Shown here: piece after piece, positions 1 to 5,761 of the stretch
Layout: every line of letters begins with the position of its first letter
How positions within the stretch are numbered: the first letter of the stretch is position 1
Source: Rhodospirillaceae bacterium
GTDB lineage: Bacteria; Pseudomonadota; Alphaproteobacteria; SP197
Direction of reading: 5' to 3'
Length of the DNA stretch: 9,901 nt
NCBI GenBank assembly: GCA_018700655.1
Contig: JABIUG010000013.1
Coordinates: 1-9,901, forward strand
Translations under genes and position numbers: made by a program
The notes under the pieces: model-generated
Databases searched by the model: none
Seen by the model: the letters and a program-made list of their open reading frames with translations, nothing else
What the model was told of the DNA's origin: nothing

Positions 1-79
1 CCAGCGAGATATCGTCAACTGCAACGACACCGCCGCGGAACGTCTTGGTGATATTGCTCAATTCAAGGATGTTGGCCAT
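1..79 (-). CDS. ABC transporter ATP-binding protein, N-terminus (partial)
   Basis: The first 26 codons of a minus-strand gene are present, and the rest lies beyond the low-coordinate edge. The peptide begins MANILELSNITKTFRGG and continues VVAVDDISL, the usual opening beta-strands of an ABC ATPase: 'L.l.nItK.F....AVddisL', just before the Walker A loop. This fits a PotA-like subunit that would power uptake with the binding protein encoded upstream at 1344-274. ATG at 79 is chosen because the conserved pattern begins right after it. The region ahead of it has only a G-rich stretch 2 nt away, so the Shine-Dalgarno is weak. Walker A, signature and Walker B motifs are outside the window. The family call is fairly firm, but PotA specificity rests on the neighbour only. 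Confidence 0.75.
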   Translation of the reverse strand, partial: MANILELSNITKTFRGGVVAVDDISL

Positions 80-111
80 CGCCCCACACTCATTCGACTG
101 GAGCGAGATCA

Positions 112-134
112 TATCAGGTCGAGGCGACCTGATA
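112..134. repeat. Stem-loop upstream of the ABC ATPase start
   Basis: TATCAGGTC and GACCTGATA form a perfect 9-bp stem around a 5-nt loop (GAGGC). It is the last of three hairpins between the binding-protein stop (274) and the ATPase ATG (79). Its arms share the CAGGTC/GACCTG core with the hairpin at 177-201. No T-tract follows on the minus strand, so it is not a classical terminator. It may be an mRNA processing or stability element or an operator. Confidence 0.5.
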
Positions 135-176
135 GGTAAATCTTGCTCTTCTTAAAAGGTTTAGAGACCGATTCAC

Positions 177-201
177 GGCTCAGGTCCGCTCGACCTGAGC
201 C
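177..201. repeat. Stem-loop between binding protein and ATPase
   Basis: GGCTCAGGTC and GACCTGAGCC form a perfect 10-bp GC-rich stem with a 5-nt loop (CGCTC). It shares the CAGGTC/GACCTG core with the hairpin at 112-134. It lacks a following U-tract on the minus-strand transcript. Confidence 0.5.
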
Positions 202-227
202 GATCGGGCTCTAACGGCAAATACAGA

Positions 228-255
228 GGGACCGGTCCGGAAACGGACCGGTCCC
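228..255 (-). terminator. Strong hairpin just after the binding-protein gene
   Basis: GGGACCGGTCCG and CGGACCGGTCCC form a perfect 12-bp stem. The 4-nt loop reads GAAA on the plus strand and TTTC on the minus-strand transcript. It starts 18 bp past the binding-protein stop codon. No clear T-run follows, so full termination is doubtful. Hairpins here commonly protect abundant binding-protein mRNA from 3' exonucleases and reduce expression of downstream transporter subunits. That role is inferred from position. Confidence 0.6.
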
Positions 256-273
256 CATGCCGGTAACTGACGC

Positions 274-1344
274 TTACTGCGCTGCCTTCACCGCGTTCCA
301 CGTGTTGATATAGGCATCAACACGAGCAGGTTCCTGCCACAGGACGAGCGAGTCGAGATAGCTGAAGTCATCCATGTGGAGCATCATCATCTCTTCGTCG
401 GTCTTGCAGGTCGCGAGGGCCGAAGGGTTCGAACCGGAATAGCCCGTGATACCAACGACACCGCACTGACCATCAGCACTGACCGTGAAGTTGAGCCACT
501 CATAGGCACAATCCAGGTTCGGGCTGCCTGCGACGATCTGCCAGGCATCGGCCCAGCCATCGGCGTTTTCGGTCGGGATGAACTCGATCATCTCGATGCC
601 TTCATCGGCCAGCAGAGCCGACTGATAACCACCCCAGGTGTTGGAGATGATGACTTCGCCATTGGCATAAAGGTTCACCAACTCGCCCGCGGTCGACCAG
701 TACTTGCGGATCGCCGGCTTCAACTCGATCAGCTTGTCACGCACTGCGGCGAGCTGCTCGTCGTTGAGGTCGTAGACGTCGATATCGTTGCCATAGAGCA
801 TGCGCGCGACGACGTAGATGTTGGTCTTGTCGTCCCACAGGCTGATCTTGCCGGCCATGTTCTCGTCGCCCCACATCTGGGCGATGCTGGTCGGTGCGGC
901 ATCGAAGGAATCAACGCGGTACATGAAGGGAATGGCACCCCAGGTGTAGGGCACGCCATAGACGCCACCTTCGTAGTTCACGCCGGAATGGCTGCTGAAC
1001 TGCGGGAAGATGTCGCCCCAGCCTTCGATCCGGCTGGTGTCGATCGCTTCGACCAGGCCGGCCTTCATCAGGATCGTCGTGGTATCGACCGAAGGTGAAA
1101 CCAGGTCATAGACACCGCCGCCGCCCGCGAGTTTGGCCGGGAATTCGTCGTTCGACCCGACATAGGTCGGCGTCACCTTGCAGCCTGACTGCTCTTCGAA
1201 GACCGCAACAAAGCTGGGGTCGGTGTAACCTTCCCAGGTCAGCATGTTGAGTTCACCGTCGGCATGCGCGGCACCGGCGAAGCCGGCCACCGCAAGCGCG
1301 GCAACGGCCACCGCCGATCCGAGTTTATCTTTCATCGTCATCAT
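274..1344 (-). CDS. Polyamine-type ABC transporter periplasmic binding protein (PotD/PotF family)
   Basis: A 356-residue secreted solute-binding protein. It has a signal peptide: basic start (K5, K7), a hydrophobic Ala/Val/Leu core at about 10-26, and an Ala-His-Ala site at 26-28 with cleavage expected before D29. The mature part opens with the PotD/PotF pattern 'LNMLTWEGY' (W37, Y40). Residues that by position match PotD polyamine contacts are D171 in 'SLWDD', W237 in 'NTWGG', W264 and D266 in 'GWADAW', and Q337 in 'LWQEP'. This fits binding of a cationic di- or polyamine, but related proteins bind other substrates. The ATG at 1344 is preferred because GAGGAG lies about 10 nt ahead; codons 2 and 4 are also ATG. 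The ATPase gene follows after a 194-bp stretch with three hairpins. Four cysteines (55, 279, 294, 313) in an exported protein suggest disulfides. Confidence 0.85.
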   Translation of the reverse strand: MMTMKDKLGSAVAVAALAVAGFAGAAHADGELNMLTWEGYTDPSFVAVFEEQSGCKVTPTYVGSNDEFPAKLAGGGGVYDLVSPSVDTTTILMKAGLVEAIDTSRIEGWGDIFPQFSSHSGVNYEGGVYGVPYTWGAIPFMYRVDSFDAAPTSIAQMWGDENMAGKISLWDDKTNIYVVARMLYGNDIDVYDLNDEQLAAVRDKLIELKPAIRKYWSTAGELVNLYANGEVIISNTWGGYQSALLADEGIEMIEFIPTENADGWADAWQIVAGSPNLDCAYEWLNFTVSADGQCGVVGITGYSGSNPSALATCKTDEEMMMLHMDDFSYLDSLVLWQEPARVDAYINTWNAVKAAQ

Positions 1345-1392
1345 GGCTTGAAGTCTCCTCTTTTAACCTGTTGTTTCCACCGTAGTGTCAGT

Positions 1393-1408
1393 GGGAGTTC
1401 GAACTCCC
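1393..1408. promoter_or_regulatory. Perfect 16-bp palindrome upstream of the binding-protein gene
   Basis: GGGAGTTCGAACTCCC is fully self-complementary and lies 49 bp upstream of the binding-protein ATG, in the 202-bp gap after the dioxygenase gene. Perfect symmetry without a loop fits a dimeric repressor or activator site better than an RNA hairpin. On the minus strand a weak promoter-like pair, CTGACA then GTTAAA, follows immediately, but I do not call that promoter. The regulator is unknown. Confidence 0.4.
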
Positions 1409-1409
1409 T

Positions 1410-1444
1410 TAACGGCATTCAGAATGTTTGTTGTAACGCCGTTA
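1410..1444. promoter_or_regulatory. Inverted-repeat cluster upstream of the binding-protein gene
   Basis: TAACGGC (1410-1416) is mirrored by GCCGTTA (1438-1444) across a 21-bp spacer. Inside, CATTC-A-GAATG (1416-1426) is a second small dyad. The cluster sits directly next to the 16-bp palindrome, which makes this gap a likely regulatory region for the transporter genes. A DNA loop, bipartite operator or weak RNA structure are all possible. Confidence 0.3.
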
Positions 1445-1546
1445 TGGAAGCGATGAAACGCTGCATTTCCTCGGGCCCAGTTCCCGCCGGTGCAACGCAA
1501 ACCGGTAACCTGCTATTTCCTGCGACCGTCATACCCGTCATCGCCA

Positions 1547-2413
1547 TCAGGCCGCAGTCATGTAGTCGTCGATCCAGGGGGTCCGATACCCGTCCTTGGT
1601 CCACAGGATCGGGAAATAGGCCTCGTCCATCAACGGATTGCCGTCACGATGCATGTAGCGGCCATAAATCGGGCCCACCCCGATCGCGATGTGTTCAGGC
1701 ACAAACTTCGTTTCAGATGAAATGCAATGGACCACGAGCGAGCGTCTCGGGTTGCCGGACTCATTGGGGCCCGAACCATGCCATACGCGGCCATGATGGA
1801 ACGAACCCGATCCCTTCTTCACAACAATCGGGACGACCTGAGGCTCTTCGACGCCCTCAACCTTGGCCGCCTGGCGCATGTACTTTTGATAGTCTTCAGG
1901 GCCATGGAACTCGCCCTCGGGCTTGGCGGTGGCCCACTTGTGAGAGCCCTTCACGACCTGCATCGTGCCGCCTTCTGCGGCGGTGTCGTCCAGTGCGATC
2001 CAGCATGAAACCATTTCCTGGGGGTTCATCCAGGGAAGATAGGCGGCATCCTGATGCATGCCGAGAGCGCGCGTGCCGGCCGGTTTCCACAACACATTAT
2101 CGACAAAGACCCGGGCGCCGGGCCATCCGCCAAGCGTTGCGCAAGCCCGGCCGATATCCGAACGCAGAACCGTGCGGGCAACATCGAAATCACCCTTCCA
2201 GCCACAGCATATCTGGCGTGTGAGCGACGGATCGCTCTTGCCTTCCTGCCAGTTCACTTCGTCGGGCAGCACGCCGGTCGCAAATTCACCGCGAAACATG
2301 CGCTCATAACTCTGGCGCACCGTCTCGATGGTGGCGTCATCGACCATGTCCTGTGCGAACACGTAGCCATCGTTTTGGAAGCTGTCGACTTGACCCTGTG
2401 TCAGTTCAAACAT
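1547..2413 (-). CDS. Phytanoyl-CoA dioxygenase (PhyH) family Fe(II)/2-oxoglutarate oxygenase
   Basis: A 288-residue cytoplasmic oxygenase with no signal peptide. PhyH-family enzymes hydroxylate a C-H bond while converting 2-oxoglutarate and O2 to succinate and CO2. The iron triad is visible: H120 and D122 in 'LGMHQDAAYLPWM', and the distal His H212 in 'VWHGSGPN'. R223/R224 just after it are placed to bind 2-oxoglutarate, as in human PHYH and EctD. 'CWIALDDTAAEGGTMQVVKGSHKW' (137-160, written here as two joined family motifs) is the typical core strand region. The start has an ideal GAGGAG 6-7 nt ahead of ATG 2413. It lies 15 bp after the second ligase gene, so both are probably co-transcribed. 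The likely substrate is a small-molecule intermediate of the locus, perhaps a gamma-glutamylated amine. That is inference; the family also acts on ectoine, halogenated and lipid substrates. Confidence 0.85.
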   Translation of the reverse strand: MFELTQGQVDSFQNDGYVFAQDMVDDATIETVRQSYERMFRGEFATGVLPDEVNWQEGKSDPSLTRQICCGWKGDFDVARTVLRSDIGRACATLGGWPGARVFVDNVLWKPAGTRALGMHQDAAYLPWMNPQEMVSCWIALDDTAAEGGTMQVVKGSHKWATAKPEGEFHGPEDYQKYMRQAAKVEGVEEPQVVPIVVKKGSGSFHHGRVWHGSGPNESGNPRRSLVVHCISSETKFVPEHIAIGVGPIYGRYMHRDGNPLMDEAYFPILWTKDGYRTPWIDDYMTAA

Positions 2414-2428
2414 CGCAATCTCCTCACC

Positions 2429-3898
2429 TTATGGCAGACAATCCAGGTACTGCTTGATATCCCAATCACTGACTTCAGCATTGAAGCGGTCCCACTCGTC
2501 GCGCTTGTACTGATCATAAATCTCGTAGAGCCGCCCGGGCATACCTGATTTCACGACCTCGTCGGCCGCCAGTTCGTCCAGCGCATCACCGAAATACTTC
2601 GGCAGGCGCTTGACCTGTTTTCCCGCCTCCATCGCATCATAGATATTGCGCTGTTCCGGCTCGCCGGCATCAACATTACGCTTGATGCCGTCGTCCATCG
2701 CCTTCAACAGCGTCGAAGCCATCAGATAGGGGTTCACCATGGCATCGACCGCGCGGTATTCGAAACGGCCCGGCGCAGAGACACGCAGTGAGGTTGTCCG
2801 GTTCTGGTAGCCCCAGTCGGCATAGACCGGTGCCCACATGCCCAGATCAAGCATCCGACGGAACGAATTGGGCGTCGAGGAGCCGATCGCAGTCAATGCG
2901 GGCAAATGCTCCATGACACCGGCGATTGCGTTCAGGCCGATCGGCCCGGGCATCCAGTCATTGGGGTCGCTGATGAAGAGATTGTCACCGCCCTTGCTGT
3001 ATTCGAAGACGGCGTCGACACCCGCCCTGGGGCCTGGCGAAAAGTCGACCACCTCATCCTTGCCGCCGCGCCACAGCGACATGTTGTGGTGACAGCCATT
3101 GGCCGGCATGCCCATGAACGTTTTGGCCATGAAATTGGCGATCAAACCCTCTTCGCGCGCCACCTGGGCACAGATCTGTCGATAGGTCGTCAGCCGGTCA
3201 CAGGTCCGCAATGCATGGTCATAGGTGAAGTTCAGTTCAAGCTGGCCAGGTGCATCTTCGTGGTCGCCCTGGATCATGTCCAGACCCATCGCCTGGCCGT
3301 AATCGACGACCTTCATGTAGACGTGCGAAAGCGCCTCGAACTGGTCGATATGATAGGCATAGGGCTTGGTCGGTCCGCCATCGGGCATGCCGTCCGGGCC
3401 GCGATTGAGCCAGTTCATTTCGGGCTCGCAGCCATGGCGCATATGCAGACCGTCATGGTCGTCCATGAACTGCTGGTGCACGCGGCGCAGGTTGCCGCGG
3501 CAATCCTCTTCCATGAAGCCGCCGGGGTTTTCGGGCTCCTCGCGACCATAAAAAACCGTGCAGAAAACCCGCGCGGCGCGTTTGTTCCAGGGGAGCTGGC
3601 AAAAGGTGTCGGGATCGGGAATGCCGACCAGCTCATGGGCATTGGAATCAAAGCCCAGCAGGTTTCCCGCGCGATCGGGGAAAACATTGGCCAGACCGCC
3701 ATACCAGGTCTGGATGCCCTTCATCGCCATGGTTTCCCAGTGCGGCGCCGGCACGGCCTTGCCCATGATCCGGCCGGTAATCGAGATATACTGGTAGTAG
3801 ATAAAATCGATTCCGAGCTCGTCAATCTTCGCCCGGACCTGTTTGATCAGGTCATCGCGCCCCGGCGCATGGCAGTAGACATCAACGTCTTTCTCCAC
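2429..3898 (-). CDS. Glutamine-synthetase-like gamma-glutamyl ligase (divergent, 489 aa)
   Basis: An ATP-dependent GS-fold ligase, probably joining glutamate to an amine rather than to ammonia. Family motifs run in order: an N-terminal beta-grasp part with 'ITGRIMGKAVP' (40-50); metal ligands E158 and E160 in 'CEPEMNW'; E214 and E221 in 'HEDAPGQLEL'; 'NGCHHNMS' (267-274); 'NSFRRM' (344-349); and 'RFEYRAVDAMVNPYL' (378-392, E380 and R382). It departs from ammonia-using GS: the position of Asp50, which activates ammonium, is Ser39, and the second His of the H-x-H motif is Asn272. It lacks the adenylylation-site C-terminus. Start is GTG at 3898, with GGGGAG 5 nt upstream. It lies 20 bp after the other ligase and 15 bp before the dioxygenase. 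Possible relatives are PuuA, GmaS and the Streptomyces GlnA3/GlnA4 polyamine and ethanolamine ligases. The substrate is not readable from sequence. Confidence 0.85.
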   Translation of the reverse strand: MEKDVDVYCHAPGRDDLIKQVRAKIDELGIDFIYYQYISITGRIMGKAVPAPHWETMAMKGIQTWYGGLANVFPDRAGNLLGFDSNAHELVGIPDPDTFCQLPWNKRAARVFCTVFYGREEPENPGGFMEEDCRGNLRRVHQQFMDDHDGLHMRHGCEPEMNWLNRGPDGMPDGGPTKPYAYHIDQFEALSHVYMKVVDYGQAMGLDMIQGDHEDAPGQLELNFTYDHALRTCDRLTTYRQICAQVAREEGLIANFMAKTFMGMPANGCHHNMSLWRGGKDEVVDFSPGPRAGVDAVFEYSKGGDNLFISDPNDWMPGPIGLNAIAGVMEHLPALTAIGSSTPNSFRRMLDLGMWAPVYADWGYQNRTTSLRVSAPGRFEYRAVDAMVNPYLMASTLLKAMDDGIKRNVDAGEPEQRNIYDAMEAGKQVKRLPKYFGDALDELAADEVVKSGMPGRLYEIYDQYKRDEWDRFNAEVSDWDIKQYLDCLP

Positions 3899-3918
3899 GT
3901 GAACTCCCCTTGAGCCGT

Positions 3919-5277
3919 TCAGACGGCTTCGATGTAGCGCGCCCTTTCGAAGGCGCTGACATGTTTGCGTACCACCGCTTCTTCATGGCGGCGGGTGGCA
4001 ACAAAATGGTCGATGAAGGTATCCCCGAACATCGCGCGTGCCAGCTTGCATGCATCCAGCCGATCGGCCGCTTCAAGCAGGTCATGGGGCAGGCCCGGAA
4101 CGCCTTCGGGCGTCTCGTCGGGACCACCACGGATGATCGGTGCGGGCAACGCGGGCTTGTTCTCGATACCGTGGAGCGCCGCGCCAAGCGTCAGTGCGAT
4201 CGCGAGATAGGGATTGGTGTCAGAGGCCGGCAGGCGAAACTCCATGCGTGCCTGCTTGGCCGGTGCCGGAACAGCGCGGACCGCCGCAGCATAGTTCTGC
4301 ACAGCCCAGGTTGCGGTCTTGGGCGCCCAGTTGCCGGGCGTCAATCGGCGATAGGCGTTCACCGTATGGGCACACAACGCCAGAGCTTCGGGCGCCAGCT
4401 CGACCAGGCCGGCCACGGCATGGCGCATCGTCTTGGACATGCCATCCTTGTCCCTGCCATCGTGGAACAGCGGCTTACCGCTTTTGGCATCGGCCAACGA
4501 AATGTGAACGTGTCCCGACAGGCCCGCGACATTGGCGGCCAGTTGCGCCATGAAGGTCGCGGTCAGGCCGCGGCGGCGTGAAAATGCCTTGGTGAAGGTT
4601 TTGAACAGAACGGCATCATCGGCCGCACGCAGGGGATCGGTCGCGCGCAGGGTTGCCTCGAAACAGCCGGGACCAAGTTCAAGTCCCAACCCGAACAGCC
4701 CGACACCCGCATGCTGCAGCGTGGCATCAAGTTCAGCGACATATTCGCTGTAGATCGCCGCCGACTGGCTCGCCCAGCAGCGGTTGTCCGACGCATACAT
4801 GTCAATGCCTTCGAAGCCGTTGGCGCGCAGACCTTCCGCGCCGTCGTCGAGGACATGAAACTCGAACTCAAGTGCAGCCTGGACCGAAAAACCCATCGCT
4901 TTGGCCCGCTCGATCTGGGTCTTCAGGAGCTCGCGTGGGCTGAGCATCGCCGAAGGCCCGGAATAATCGGCAAAGACAAAGGCGGCATCCGTCTCGAACG
5001 GGTAATCGCGCACGCTGGCCCAGTCGAGGGCCGTGGCCTCACCGACAAACGGCGGTTCACCGATCACATTCTCGCCGGTATCCCATTTGTGGATCACATT
5101 GACGAAGGTGCCGCCGGGACCAAAGGCGGTTTCGACATCATCAAGCGCCAGACGCCGTTCGCGCAGGCTGCCGTCAAGATCGGGAATGGCGACATGGACG
5201 GTGCGCACACCACGTTTGCGAAGACGTTCGACCGCCCCGCGTTTCAGTGTCTTTCGCGCCGCTGATTTTGCCGCCAT
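3919..5277 (-). CDS. Glutamine-synthetase-like gamma-glutamyl ligase (452 aa)
   Basis: A second GS-fold ligase, clearly different from its neighbour. It keeps a more regular active site: 'IPDLDGS' (31-37) with an Asp at the usual ammonium/amine-activating loop; E137 and E139 in 'LEFEF'; E200 and E207 in 'LELGPGCFEA'; 'LSGHVHIS' (253-260) with both His256 and His258; the ATP/glutamate loop 'TPGNWAPKTATWA' (313-325); and 'RMEFRLPASDTNPYL' (344-358, E346 and R348). At 452 residues it matches the non-canonical GS group (PuuA, GmaS, IpuC), and the adenylylation Tyr region of GlnA is absent. It probably forms a gamma-glutamyl amide from an imported amine. ATG 5277 is the only reasonable start; its Shine-Dalgarno is weak (CAGGG 3 nt away). 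It is the first gene of the run ligase-ligase-dioxygenase, behind a 484-bp gap that should hold the promoter. Confidence 0.85.
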   Translation of the reverse strand: MAAKSAARKTLKRGAVERLRKRGVRTVHVAIPDLDGSLRERRLALDDVETAFGPGGTFVNVIHKWDTGENVIGEPPFVGEATALDWASVRDYPFETDAAFVFADYSGPSAMLSPRELLKTQIERAKAMGFSVQAALEFEFHVLDDGAEGLRANGFEGIDMYASDNRCWASQSAAIYSEYVAELDATLQHAGVGLFGLGLELGPGCFEATLRATDPLRAADDAVLFKTFTKAFSRRRGLTATFMAQLAANVAGLSGHVHISLADAKSGKPLFHDGRDKDGMSKTMRHAVAGLVELAPEALALCAHTVNAYRRLTPGNWAPKTATWAVQNYAAAVRAVPAPAKQARMEFRLPASDTNPYLAIALTLGAALHGIENKPALPAPIIRGGPDETPEGVPGLPHDLLEAADRLDACKLARAMFGDTFIDHFVATRRHEEAVVRKHVSAFERARYIEAV

Positions 5278-5346
5278 GCGCCCTGCCCCTGTGTTTTTCC
5301 GCCCCGATTCATTGCCGAGGCCCGATTGTTCGCCGTGGGATCATCA

Positions 5347-5362
5347 TTAACACATGTGCCAA
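5347..5362. promoter_or_regulatory. Operator-like dyad upstream of the first ligase gene
   Basis: TTAACACATGTGCCAA is symmetric at 12 of 16 positions, with a perfect 8-bp centre CACATGTG. It is 70 bp upstream of the ATG at 5277, in the AT-richer part of the gap. It could bind a dimeric regulator of the amine operon. No strong sigma-70 boxes could be fixed around it. Confidence 0.3.
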
Positions 5363-5692
5363 CAGCAACAGGGAACAGCATATAGAGGTATTTCATGGAG
5401 TTAACATGGTATCGCTGAGAACTTCAGTGGTATCCCAACCCACCAACGCTGACTAATCGCATCGCTTGCCGCGAAATCTCGACACCAGGGAGCGCATTGC
5501 GACACGAGACCCGCCGTCTCTTCTCACCGGTACCGCGCTGTGTTGCGGACCATTGCCGGAAGGTAAGACCGGAACGCCACCCGGGCCCCGGGCCGAGCAC
5601 GGCGGCGCGCAGATAGGCCATGATGGCGTCCTTGTCGCCGATCTTGCGTGATACATCGGCCGGGATCGGCGCAAATCGAGCTTGATGCAGCC

Positions 5693-5723
5693 AAAAAGGT
5701 GGAGAAATTCATCACAATTTCTC
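5693..5723 (-). terminator. Candidate intrinsic terminator after the GMC gene
   Basis: On the minus strand GAGAAATT and AATTTCTC form a perfect 8-bp stem (5702-5723) around a 6-nt loop (GTGATG). CACC and a run of five T (5697-5693) follow. It lies 38 bp past the GMC stop codon. The stem is A/T-rich and therefore weak, and the T-run is 4 nt away. A TTTT also follows on the plus strand, so it could work in both directions, although nothing nearby is transcribed that way. Confidence 0.4.
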
Positions 5724-5761
5724 TTTTCGCAACGAACGAGAAACTTCTGGCAACGGCGGTT

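Larger units (their letters stand above)
5278..5761. other. Gene-free gap between GMC oxidoreductase and ligase genes
   Basis: I see no convincing gene in these 484 bp. The GMC-proximal side holds an A/T-rich hairpin with a T-run (candidate terminator, 5693-5723). The ligase-proximal side, 5340-5460, is lower in GC than its surroundings and holds the dyad at 5347-5362, so it probably carries the promoter of the ligase-ligase-dioxygenase unit. The middle (about 5575-5610) is very GC-rich with a CCCGGGCCCCGGG self-complementary stretch. A minus-strand frame stays open from 5708 to 5424, but its peptide matches no family I know, so it may be chance or a decayed gene. Confidence 0.6.

Noticed and set aside
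2906..3913. Plus-strand open frame (335 codons) opposite the 489-aa ligase
   Set aside because: Shadow of the GS-like gene; composition and lack of motifs argue against coding.
2429..5277. Calling either ligase housekeeping glutamine synthetase GlnA
   Set aside because: Both lack the GlnA adenylylation region and have altered metal-site motifs, and no glnB lies upstream.
5346..5361. Sigma-54-like promoter (TGGCAC at the -24 position) upstream of the first ligase gene
   Set aside because: The -24 box is perfect, but the obligatory GC of the -12 box is AA (TTAAT), so it should not function.
5578..5594. CCCGGGCCCCGGG self-complementary stretch as a terminator
   Set aside because: It is very GC-rich but has no T-run on either strand, and is short enough to be a chance product of high GC.
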